The notes under the pieces were generated by a model that worked only from the letters and a program-made list of their open reading frames with translations, was not told where the DNA came from and made no database searches. Below, in pieces: positions 53,809 through 59,950 of a stretch of DNA of 60,107 nt. Within the stretch, counting starts at the first letter, position 1. Every line of letters starts with the position of its first letter. Made by a program: the position numbers and the translations under genes. The stretch is from a virus: positions 1 to 60,107 of the IMG/VR virus record IMGVR_UViG_3300005613_000072; one strand, 5' to 3'.

Positions 53809-54324
53809 ATGACTAAACTAAAAACATACCTAAAGAAAAAGTATTTTAGATCAATGGCAAATTTGTTAGTTAAAGGAACTAAAGTATTAAGTACCCACGA
53901 AATAAATGATATTTGGACTAACTTTGAACAAGAAATTAACCAAGCGGCAAAAACTTTTCGTTTTGAAGCGAACACAAAGAGCCAAATAGAGCATCTATTA
54001 GATTTGGTAATTAGCAATATGTACATAATGGGTGAATTTCCAGCCGCATGTAAAGTAAATATAAATCCCAAACACTATGCTTACATTAAAGAAGAATACT
54101 TTGATGCATTCCTAAAAAAGTTAGAGCATTCCCTAAATATAAAATATCCCTACTATAGTTTTAGGGTAATTGTAACCGGTGGTAACTACAGCGTAGAATG
54201 CGAAGATTTTGGCGTTGACATGGAAAAACAAGTTCAAGAAACAATTGATAATCTTGTAGAGCGAAGTCTATTGAAGAGCTTACGCAGACACTTGGAGGTA
54301 CCGGATGTTATACCAGAAGATTAA
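53809..54324 (+). CDS. Unknown protein (171 aa)
   Basis: I chose ATG 53809 (MTKLKTYLKKKYFRSMANLL) because ACGGAGG is 6 bases before it. The protein is helical at first and mixed later (YPYYSFRVIVTGGNYSVECEDFG). Its 141-base upstream gap has no clear feature apart from a short non-coding stretch after the C5 methylase. It overlaps the dehydrogenase start by 20 bases. Function unknown. Confidence 0.75.
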   Translation: MTKLKTYLKKKYFRSMANLLVKGTKVLSTHEINDIWTNFEQEINQAAKTFRFEANTKSQIEHLLDLVISNMYIMGEFPAACKVNINPKHYAYIKEEYFDAFLKKLEHSLNIKYPYYSFRVIVTGGNYSVECEDFGVDMEKQVQETIDNLVERSLLKSLRRHLEVPDVIPED

Positions 54325-55564
54325 AGACAAAACCGCAAAAATTGGTGTTATAGGATTAGGTTACGTAGGTTTACCGTTAGCTGTTGAAAAGGCTAAAGCG
54401 GGTTTTGAAGTGGTAGGATTTGATATTCAAGGGCAAAAAGTTTGGCAAATTAACCGCGGCGAGAATTATATCGGTGATATTGTTAGTGAGGACTTAAAAG
54501 AATTAGTTAAGACTAACAAGCTACGTGCGACTACACGTATGAATCAACTTGAAGACTGTGATATTATGACTATCTGTGTACCAACACCTTTAGACAAATA
54601 CAAGCAGCCCGATCTAACCCATGTTATAAACGTAACAAATGAAGTCGCTAAGTATCTATATGCAGACAACTTAGTTATTTTAGAGTCTACAACCTATCCG
54701 GGAACTACAGAAGATGTAATCAAGCCTATCTTAGAGACGAAATCTTGGTTTACTTGCGGGAAAGACTTCTACTTAGCTTTTAGCCCGGAGCGCGTAGACC
54801 CGGGAAATAATATTTACAAAACAAAAAACACTCCTAAAGTAGTTGGTGGTGTAGGCTATAAGTCAGCGGAGCTTGCACAATTGCTGTATGAAGCTGTATT
54901 AGAAGCCCCGGTAAAAGTTGTTTCGTCACCAAGAGCAGCTGAAATGACAAAAATCTTAGAAAATTCCTATCGATTAGTAAACATATCCCTAATCAACGAG
55001 CTAACCATGCTTGCAGATAAGATGGGAATTAATATCTGGGAAGTAATTGATGCTGCAGCTACCAAACCATTTGGATTCACGCCATTTTACCCCGGTGCCG
55101 GTGCCGGTGGACACTGTATCCCTATCGATCCATTCTACCTATCATATATCGCCAAAAAATTTGATTCTACAACCACCCTAATAAACCTTGCGGGCGAAAT
55201 AAATGATCAGATGCCAAACTATATTGTACAAAGAATTGCAGATATTCTTAACACAAGGGAAAAACCACTAAAAAACACCAAGATACTATTAGTTGGTGCT
55301 ACCTATAAAGGTGATATCGACGATATACGCGAATCCCCGGCATTAAAAGTAGCAGAAATTCTCCAAGAAAAAGGCTGTCAATTAGATATTTATGATCCAT
55401 ACATACAAAAATTCGCGGCAAAAAAAGACTACAACTTATATGATCTAACAGTAATAACAACAGCACACAAACACAATATAGATTACCAAGAACTACAAAA
55501 AAACTCCAAACTTATCTTTGACACAAAAAACATATTACAAGGAGGCAATGTAATAAAACTATGA
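54305..55564 (+). CDS. UDP-N-acetyl-hexosamine 6-dehydrogenase, WecC/WbpA-like (419 aa)
   Basis: The NAD fold has IGVIGLGYVGLPLAVEKAKAG (GxGYVGLP), CVPTPLDKYKQPDLTHV is the family signature, AFSPERVDPGN the substrate site, and GAGAGGHCIPIDPFYLSY contains the catalytic Cys. Two dehydrogenation steps make a UDP-uronic acid. It likely supplies sugar for the glycosyltransferase or surface glycans. GGAGG precedes ATG 54305. The last 250 bases change to A/C-ending codons. Confidence 0.92.
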   Translation: MLYQKIKDKTAKIGVIGLGYVGLPLAVEKAKAGFEVVGFDIQGQKVWQINRGENYIGDIVSEDLKELVKTNKLRATTRMNQLEDCDIMTICVPTPLDKYKQPDLTHVINVTNEVAKYLYADNLVILESTTYPGTTEDVIKPILETKSWFTCGKDFYLAFSPERVDPGNNIYKTKNTPKVVGGVGYKSAELAQLLYEAVLEAPVKVVSSPRAAEMTKILENSYRLVNISLINELTMLADKMGINIWEVIDAAATKPFGFTPFYPGAGAGGHCIPIDPFYLSYIAKKFDSTTTLINLAGEINDQMPNYIVQRIADILNTREKPLKNTKILLVGATYKGDIDDIRESPALKVAEILQEKGCQLDIYDPYIQKFAAKKDYNLYDLTVITTAHKHNIDYQELQKNSKLIFDTKNILQGGNVIKL

Positions 55565-56136
55565 AAACAGAACAATACTGGGAACAACGCTATGCAAGAG
55601 GAGGAAATTCCGGTGATGGTTCATATGGTGACTTAGCGCTATTCAAAGCACAAGTAATTAATGACTACATAAAAAAGCTAAACATCGTATCCATGAACGA
55701 CTGGGGATTCGGCGACTGCAACCAGCTACAATACTTCCCCGATATCGACTACGTAGGCTACGAAGTAAGCCAAACAGCAATAAAAAACGCGCAAAAAAGA
55801 TACCCAAATAAAATTTTTCGCCAAATAAAAGAATACTCAAATCAAAAAAAAGAACTATCAATATCATTAGATGTACTATACCACCTAATAGAAAACGAAC
55901 TATACTATGAATACCTAAACAACCTATTTAACTCAGCAACAAGATTAGTAATAATCTACTCTTCAAACTACCAAGAACAACCAAAAGGACATCAATACAG
56001 AAGAAACTTCACCCCGGACATAGAAAAACTACACCCGGAATGGCAACTAACAGAAACAATACTAAACAAATACCCATACAAACTAACAACCGGAAAAGGA
56101 TCACACTGTAACTTCTACATCTACCAACCAAAATAA
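55561..56136 (+). CDS. SAM-dependent methyltransferase-like protein (191 aa)
   Basis: ATGA overlap with the dehydrogenase. The N-terminus EQYWEQRYARGGNSGDGSYGDLALFKAQV is typical of class I methyltransferases found in glycan clusters; the glycine loop is degenerate (NDWGFGDCNQ), VSQTAIKNAQKRYPN and ISLDVLYHLIENELYYEYL match motifs II-IV. It probably modifies a sugar or small molecule. Its codons end almost only in A or C, unlike earlier genes. Confidence 0.75.
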   Translation: MKTEQYWEQRYARGGNSGDGSYGDLALFKAQVINDYIKKLNIVSMNDWGFGDCNQLQYFPDIDYVGYEVSQTAIKNAQKRYPNKIFRQIKEYSNQKKELSISLDVLYHLIENELYYEYLNNLFNSATRLVIIYSSNYQEQPKGHQYRRNFTPDIEKLHPEWQLTETILNKYPYKLTTGKGSHCNFYIYQPK

Positions 56137-56140
56137 TTTT

Positions 56141-56172
56141 TTCGCGCAAAAAAAGAGGTAATAATATGATAA
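56141..56172 (+). repeat. Direct repeat (left) flanking a methyltransferase gene
   Basis: TTCGCGCAAAAAAAGAGGTA, continuing ATAATATGATAA, recurs in near-identical form at 57344-57373 (CGCGAAAAAAAGAGGTAAT, then ACTATGATAA) and partly at 57612-57630. The repeat contains the ribosome binding site and start codon of both following genes. Confidence 0.85.
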
Positions 56173-57338
56173 ATATTAATCTAATACAAGGTAACTGTTT
56201 AGAAAAACTAAAAAATATTCCTAATGAAAGTATAGAAGCTATTGTATGTGATCCCCCATATGAGCTAAACTTGATGAATAAAAAATGGGACAATACGGGA
56301 ATTGCATATAATATAGATTTATGGAAAGAATGTTTTAGGGTACTAAAGCCAGGAGGACATTTAACAGCTTTCGGGGGCACAAGAACTTATCACAGAATGG
56401 CTGTAGCTATTGAAGACGCTGGATTTGAAGTAAGAGATATGTTAGAGTGGATATATGCAAGCGGATTCCCAAAAAATTTAGATGTAGGCAAGGCAGTAGA
56501 TAAGCTGTGTGGTAACGAAAGAACGAATTTAGGCGCTGTACGCGGCTGTGGAAATAATAATACAGAATCAATGAATAACGGCGTAAAAAAATCAAGTGAG
56601 TTTAAGCCTACATACACTTTAACTAAAGGCTCTTCTGAATGGGAAGGTTTTGGTACGGCTCTTAAACCAGCCCATGAACCAATCATCCTTTGTAGAAAAC
56701 CTTTATCAGAGAAAAATATCGCAAAAAATGTACTAAAACATGGAACAGGTGCAATTGACATTGACGGATGTAGAATACCGACAAATGACTTAACACCAAG
56801 AAACAACAGGGAATCTGCAACATGGGGGACTTATGGTAATGGGTATGCTGCACCTTCCCCACACGGCCGTTTTCCAGCCAATATTATCTGTACAGATGAT
56901 GCTTTAAATGACCACGGAAGTACAGTAGAATCAAAATCCCGTTACTTTGACATAGATGTCTGGGCAGAAAAACACGGGCTACTCCAATTCCCAAAAGCAA
57001 GTAAAAAAGAAAGAAACGAAGGGTGTGATGGATTAGAAAAGAAAAATCTTGCAGGAAGTAATAAATGGACAGACGTTGACTATAGAAAAGGGGACGGAAA
57101 AATTACAGCACAACCACAACACAACCACCATCCAACAGTCAAACCAATTCATCTTATATCCTGGCTTATAAGACTAATCAGCAAAAAAGGCGGCACAGTT
57201 TTAGATCCATTTATGGGTTCAGGAACAACAGGTGTTGCTTGTGCAAATCTTGATCGTAATTTCGTTGGTATCGAACTTAATGCCGATTATTTCAAAATTG
57301 CAGAAAAACGAATAAACGCAGCCCGTTTAGACACATAA
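56166..57338 (+). CDS. DNA methyltransferase with DPPY motif (390 aa)
   Basis: Motif IV CDPPYELNLMNKKWDN and motif I LDPFMGSGTTGVACANL (C-terminal) again give the beta order. WIYASGFPKNLDVGKAVD and KPAHEPIILCRKPL are hallmark segments of phage N6A/N4C methylases. Codon use is ordinary, in contrast to the two A/C-biased genes on either side. AAGAGG precedes the ATG. It looks like a recent insertion between them. Confidence 0.92.
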   Translation: MININLIQGNCLEKLKNIPNESIEAIVCDPPYELNLMNKKWDNTGIAYNIDLWKECFRVLKPGGHLTAFGGTRTYHRMAVAIEDAGFEVRDMLEWIYASGFPKNLDVGKAVDKLCGNERTNLGAVRGCGNNNTESMNNGVKKSSEFKPTYTLTKGSSEWEGFGTALKPAHEPIILCRKPLSEKNIAKNVLKHGTGAIDIDGCRIPTNDLTPRNNRESATWGTYGNGYAAPSPHGRFPANIICTDDALNDHGSTVESKSRYFDIDVWAEKHGLLQFPKASKKERNEGCDGLEKKNLAGSNKWTDVDYRKGDGKITAQPQHNHHPTVKPIHLISWLIRLISKKGGTVLDPFMGSGTTGVACANLDRNFVGIELNADYFKIAEKRINAARLDT

Positions 57339-57366
57339 AAAAAACGCGAAAAAAAGAGGTAATACT

Positions 57367-57603
57367 ATGATAATAATAATAGGTAAAGAAAACTGCAAAA
57401 AAAGCATAAAAGCAAAACAAACCATAGAAAAACAAGAAATACCATACATATACACAACAATAAACAACCTACCAACTATAACACAAAAAATGCTAACAGA
57501 CCTACACAAAAGTGGATTAATAAACTGGGAATTCCCAATAATAATCCGTAACTCAGAAATATTCACAGGATTCACACCAGAACTATTAGATGAACTATAC
57601 TAA
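57367..57603 (+). CDS. Diverged glutaredoxin-like protein (78 aa)
   Basis: The thioredoxin-type beta-alpha-beta pattern (MIIIIGKENCKKSIKAKQTIEKQ, IPYIYTTINNLP, FPIIIRNSEIFTGF) aligns with the protein at 36565, but the active site is CKKS, a monothiol rather than CxxC. Its codons end almost only in A or C. AAGAGG precedes ATG 57367. It may be a decayed or repurposed paralogue. Confidence 0.75.
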   Translation: MIIIIGKENCKKSIKAKQTIEKQEIPYIYTTINNLPTITQKMLTDLHKSGLINWEFPIIIRNSEIFTGFTPELLDELY

Positions 57604-57693
57604 AAAAATTTTTCGCGCAAAAAAAGATAACCACAATAAGTACTATACCACATAATAAAACCCAATACACATAAGTAACCTATTACCTAATAA

Positions 57694-57778
57694 AACCCGT
57701 TTTCCAGAAAAAATCCAGATTTTTTATACGCATCCAGAAAACCCGTTTTCCAGAAAAAAGTCAGATTTTTTACATGCA
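57694..57778 (+). repeat. Two imperfect 39-bp direct repeats
   Basis: ACCCGTTTTCCAGAAAAAA begins both copies (57695 and 57741), and both continue into CAGATTTTTTA. The period is 46 bp. Each copy has an A6/T6 palindrome. There is no open frame here; a regulatory or spacer function is possible. Confidence 0.85.
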
Positions 57779-57802
57779 CCTCCCCGGCGCCAGACCCCGA
57801 AT

Positions 57803-57960
57803 GTTACATCGATGTTACCCCCCGGTTACGGGAATGTAACACCCCCGAATGTTACCGGAAGGTTACAATGTGTGATGCTAAAGTAACAATCTGTGTTGTT
57901 ACCTGCAGGTTACAATGTGTGGCGATAAAGTAACACTCTGTGTTGTTACCGGAAGGTTAC
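57803..57960. repeat. GTTAC iteron array with 11-bp phasing and 47-bp tandem repeat
   Basis: GTTAC occurs at 57803, 57814, 57825, 57851, 57862, 57898, 57909, 57945 and 57956; GTAAC at 57836, 57883 and 57930. The first four sites are 11 bp apart; later pairs are also 11 bp apart. From 57861 the region is a 47-bp tandem repeat beginning GGTTACAATGTGTG. The 11-bp phase puts sites on one face of the helix, as in operators or origin iterons. No gene overlaps. Confidence 0.9.
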
Positions 57961-57990
57961 CACCACCACACATTTGGTAGATCTCACACT

Positions 57991-58049
57991 TGATATATCG
58001 GAGGCCGATATATCATGCCTCGGTATATCGACCTCCGATATAGCCAGGC
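57991..58049. promoter_or_regulatory. Two consecutive palindromes built on GATATATCGG
   Basis: TGATATATCGG and CCGATATATCA (57991-58001, 58005-58015) form a perfect 11-bp stem with a 3-base loop. The next segment, 58017-58049, pairs 12 of 14 positions around TATATCG/CGATATA. Neither is followed by a T tract in either direction, so operator or cruciform sites are more likely than terminators. Confidence 0.8.
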
Positions 58050-58060
58050 AAAAAAAATAT

Positions 58061-58129
58061 GGACATGGAACAAAAAAAGATCCATGTCCACTCGACGTTT
58101 TATAAAAAGTTGAGTGGGACATGGAACAA
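58061..58129. repeat. Stem-loop element A and duplicated arm
   Basis: ATGTCCACTC (58084) and GAGTGGGACAT (58112) flank an 18-bp core GACGTTTTATAAAAAGTT (58094-58111). An extra copy of GGACATGGAACAA lies at 58061, giving two mutually exclusive hairpins (58061-58089 or 58081-58125). Element B at 59641 has the same arms and tail with the core inverted. Confidence 0.85.
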
Positions 58130-58163
58130 AAAAAACCCCTCCCCAAAAATTGGGGAGGGGTTT
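58071..58163 (-). terminator. Strong double Rho-independent terminator of the minus-strand operon
   Basis: AAACCCCTCCCCAA pairs with TTGGGGAGGGGTTT (14 bp, loop 58147-58149); on the minus strand it is followed by TTTTTTTTGTT (58132-58124 approx). The next hairpin (58125-58081) is followed by TCTTTTTTTG. Both tails read in the minus direction only, so the unit ends transcripts coming from the right. Confidence 0.9.
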
Positions 58164-59149
58164 ACTGCTATGACTGCCTATTTCCATTGGCAGTCATAGC
58201 ACAGAGGCTTGTTGCTTAACCTTGATACCACGTGCCCACAGATCGGGCACATGGTATCCGCCTGGACCCACTTCGGAGGGAAGGACCATGCCTTCCCCCA
58301 ACAGGACGTTGGGTCATCGACCCAACCGTCCCTCGATGTAAAGCTATAGTGGTCCCTGTGTTCAAACCCCAGGTACCTTAACCAGGCATATAATCCAAGC
58401 ATGGGTCGGTATTTTCCCGACCCACCATACGTCGGCAGGACAAATAATCCGTCCTGCCCTCCGAGAATCAAGCAGCGTGCAAACTTGATTCCCGACTCTC
58501 GGACCGAAGCCACGACGTAGGCTTCGGTCCCTATGTAGGAAGCCAGGGTCCGCGTGTAGGACCCCGACCAGGACATACAGCTTGTGTACTCCGACGCTTC
58601 CGAAGCTGCTAAAATAGCAGCAACGGAAGCGGTTACAACGGTTTCAAGTCGGAGCTCCTGGACGTCCGCCAGGAGCTCTCCGTCAAGAGTCGCTCCCGGA
58701 GGCATTAAAGCAGCCTCCGCGCGACTTGTCTTCATCCCACGTGGAAATTTCCTTCCCACGTGAAAATAATCTTTCTCCAGGACGCCCGTTTTCCATGCTT
58801 CCATGGAAAAGGACGTCGTCCACTTAACCGTGAACTCCTGCTCTTTGAATCGAGCAGGAATTATTCCACGGGCAGGTAAAAACCTGCCCGTGGAGTGGAA
58901 TTTCTCGAACTCCGGTAGAACACGGAGTCCGAAGCCGAAGTAATCTTCGAAGGCGTCCAAAGACGCCTTCTCCAGGGATCTGACTGGATTGGACGTCAAG
59001 ACTCGACGTCTTCCAGATCCCTTGCAAACCGGACTTCCCGGTTTGGCAAACCTTCCTCATCCCTTTTTTCAAGCGCCTTGTCGATGTTCCAGGCGCTGTA
59101 TAGCTTGTACTTCCATGCTACCTTCGGAGAGAGTAAAATAATCTCTCCG
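58133..59149 (-). other. Hairpin-saturated message covering two coding regions
   Basis: Over about 1,000 bases nearly every stretch folds into a local hairpin. Clear examples: 58167-58178 with 58189-58200 (12 bp), 58224-58237 with 58245-58258, 58501-58511 with 58520-58530, 58595-58631, 58652-58678, 58789-58797 with 58802-58810 (9 bp), 58866-58877 with 58882-58893 (12 bp), 58949-58957 with 58962-58970, 59072-59097, 59125-59149. I count at least 20. Single stem mismatches are mostly A-C on the plus strand (e.g. 58231/58251, 58277/58298, 58541/58569, 58543/58567, 58545/58565, 58745/58755, 58835/58860, 58908/58929) and become G-U on the minus strand. Confidence 0.85.
58178..58999 (-). CDS. Unknown protein with C-terminal zinc ribbon (273 aa)
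   Basis: The frame starts at TTG 58999 inside a TTGA overlap with the upstream stop. Residues about 138-200 (SCMSWSGSYTRTLASYIG..., KFARCLILGG...FVLPTYGGSGKYRPML) resemble a phage family in which an SCM segment precedes strands and a short arm. The C-terminus MCPICGHVVSRLSNKPLCYDC has the CxxC-CxxC zinc pattern. GC content is higher than elsewhere. A real protein is likely, but its reading frame runs through the hairpin array, so translation and RNA structure share the same bases. Function unknown. Confidence 0.65.
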   Translation of the reverse strand: MTSNPVRSLEKASLDAFEDYFGFGLRVLPEFEKFHSTGRFLPARGIIPARFKEQEFTVKWTTSFSMEAWKTGVLEKDYFHVGRKFPRGMKTSRAEAALMPPGATLDGELLADVQELRLETVVTASVAAILAASEASEYTSCMSWSGSYTRTLASYIGTEAYVVASVRESGIKFARCLILGGQDGLFVLPTYGGSGKYRPMLGLYAWLRYLGFEHRDHYSFTSRDGWVDDPTSCWGKAWSFPPKWVQADTMCPICGHVVSRLSNKPLCYDCQWK

Positions 59150-59184
59150 TCCGTCATCAGTACATAGCGGTAATTTGGCTTCAT
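58996..59184 (-). CDS. Small unknown protein (62 aa)
   Basis: I prefer ATG 59184 (MKPNYRYVLMTDGEIILLSPKV), with AAGGGA 11 bases upstream; the in-frame TTG 59214 would add ten basic residues. It has two beta strands and a helix (WKYKLYSAWNIDKALEKRDEE). Its stop overlaps the start of the 273-aa gene, so coupling or a -1 fusion of both frames is possible. Hairpins 59072-59097 and 59125-59149 lie within it. Confidence 0.6.
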   Translation of the reverse strand: MKPNYRYVLMTDGEIILLSPKVAWKYKLYSAWNIDKALEKRDEEGLPNREVRFARDLEDVES

Positions 59185-59241
59185 TTCTTTCAGTCCCTTT
59201 TTTTTGATAGTCAAGCCGATTCAAATGCGCTTGAATAACGC

Positions 59242-59271
59242 ATTTTAGCAGCTTGCCTATTCAATTGTCAA
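59242..59271 (-). promoter_or_regulatory. Promoter of the hairpin-rich operon
   Basis: Minus strand TTGACA (59271-59266), 18-bp spacer, TAAAAT (59247-59242). It is 28 bases upstream of the TTG start and 58 bases upstream of the ATG start of the first gene. It lacks the extended TGG seen in other window promoters. Confidence 0.75.
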
Positions 59272-59283
59272 TGATCGATCGAG

Positions 59284-59406
59284 TCCTGTTTCCAACCTGG
59301 CGATTGGCGCCAGGACCCTTTGGCAGGAAGCGCGTGGTCCGGATACCTGGGGAGGGTACCGTCCCCCGCTTCCACGCATCAATAATAGCAGAGTCAAGCG
59401 TGGAAG
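59284..59406. other. Palindrome cluster upstream of the operon promoter
   Basis: CCTGGCG/CGCCAGG (59296-59302, 59308-59314) is a perfect stem with extended pairing CCAA/TTGG and CCTG/CAGG outside it. CTTCCACGC/GCGTGGAAG (59369-59377, 59398-59406) is a perfect 9-bp stem across 20 bases. No convincing gene is present. A plus-strand open frame through here is not credible because it is composed of these repeats. Confidence 0.7.
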
Positions 59407-59610
59407 TCAAATTTTATATTGTAACGCGCTATAGAAGCGGGTTTCCGGGGTTTTTTGGGTTATTTCCAAATTCTGTGTTTGGCTTTTCATGCGGGTTTCC
59501 GGGGTTTGCCGATTCAATTCATAAAATCTTTCTATGCCAAAAATTCTTTTTTTGGTATGGAAAACACGTGTAACCTGCTATAGCAGCGCGTTTCCGGCTA
59601 TTCCCTTCCA

Positions 59611-59738
59611 CTGGTGCTGCTGGTGCTGCTGGTGCTGCTGATGTCCACTCAACTTTTTATAAAACGTCGAGTGGAACATGGAACAAGTGCTGCTGGTGCT
59701 GCTGGTGCTGCTGGTGCTGCTGGTGCTGCTGGTGCTAT
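59611..59738 (+). repeat. (GTGCTGCTG)n tandem repeat interrupted by element B
   Basis: About three units occupy 59611-59640 and five to six occupy 59687-59738. The 46-bp element B lies exactly between them. The repeat is too short and unlinked to any start codon to count as a gene. Confidence 0.95.
59641..59686 (+). repeat. Stem-loop element B (core inverted relative to element A)
   Basis: ATGTCCACTC, core AACTTTTTATAAAACGTC, then GAGTGGAACATGGAACAA. Arms and tail match element A in the same orientation (one substitution), while the 18-bp core is the exact reverse complement of the core of A. Confidence 0.92.
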
Positions 59739-59846
59739 GAATTATACAATACTAACACGCTATAATCCGCTATAGAAGCGTGTTTCCGGGGTATTGAACA
59801 AAAACGCTTGAATTGACGTCTAATGTATGCCCAAAAATACAAGTTG

Positions 59847-59911
59847 ATACGAAAACCGTATCATTTGGCAGTCCAATGCAAGGACTGCTAAAAATAATAC
59901 GGTTTTCGTAT
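59847..59911. other. 65-bp two-level cruciform
   Basis: ATACGAAAACCGTAT (59847-59861) and ATACGGTTTTCGTAT (59897-59911) form a perfect 15-bp outer stem. GCAGTCC/GGACTGC (59868-59874, 59882-59888) forms an inner 7-bp stem, with unpaired A/T-rich flanks of 6-8 bases between. It is not followed by a T run, so it is not a normal terminator. A protein site or structured RNA is likely. Confidence 0.9.
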
Positions 59912-59950
59912 TATATGAGTGTACTATGATTGTAGAACACTTAATTCACC

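Larger units (their letters stand above)
59427..59792 (+). repeat. Dispersed hairpin-tagged repeat CGCTATAGAAGCG..GTTTCCGGGG
   Basis: Full copies at 59427-59450 and 59768-59792, a variant at 59575-59597 (CTGCTATAGCAGCGCGTTTC), and a half copy at 59491-59504 (GCGGGTTTCCGGGG). Each full copy is a small palindrome followed by GTTTCCGG. The copies are all direct, at irregular spacing. Function unknown; a protein-binding or recombination site is possible. Confidence 0.85.

Noticed and set aside
57803-57960. Possible CRISPR array
   Set aside because: The 47-bp units are repeated over their whole length with no unique spacers, and no cas genes are present; the Cas4-like nuclease is a recombination-type phage nuclease.
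58341-58377. Additional hairpin GGTCCCTG/CAGGTACC in the hairpin-rich unit
   Set aside because: The central mismatch is C-T (G-A in the message strand), so it is not counted with the clear stems.
59253-59573. 106-aa plus-strand open frame
   Set aside because: It has no ribosome site, overlaps the minus-strand promoter, and is made mostly of palindromes and the GTTTCCGGGG repeat.
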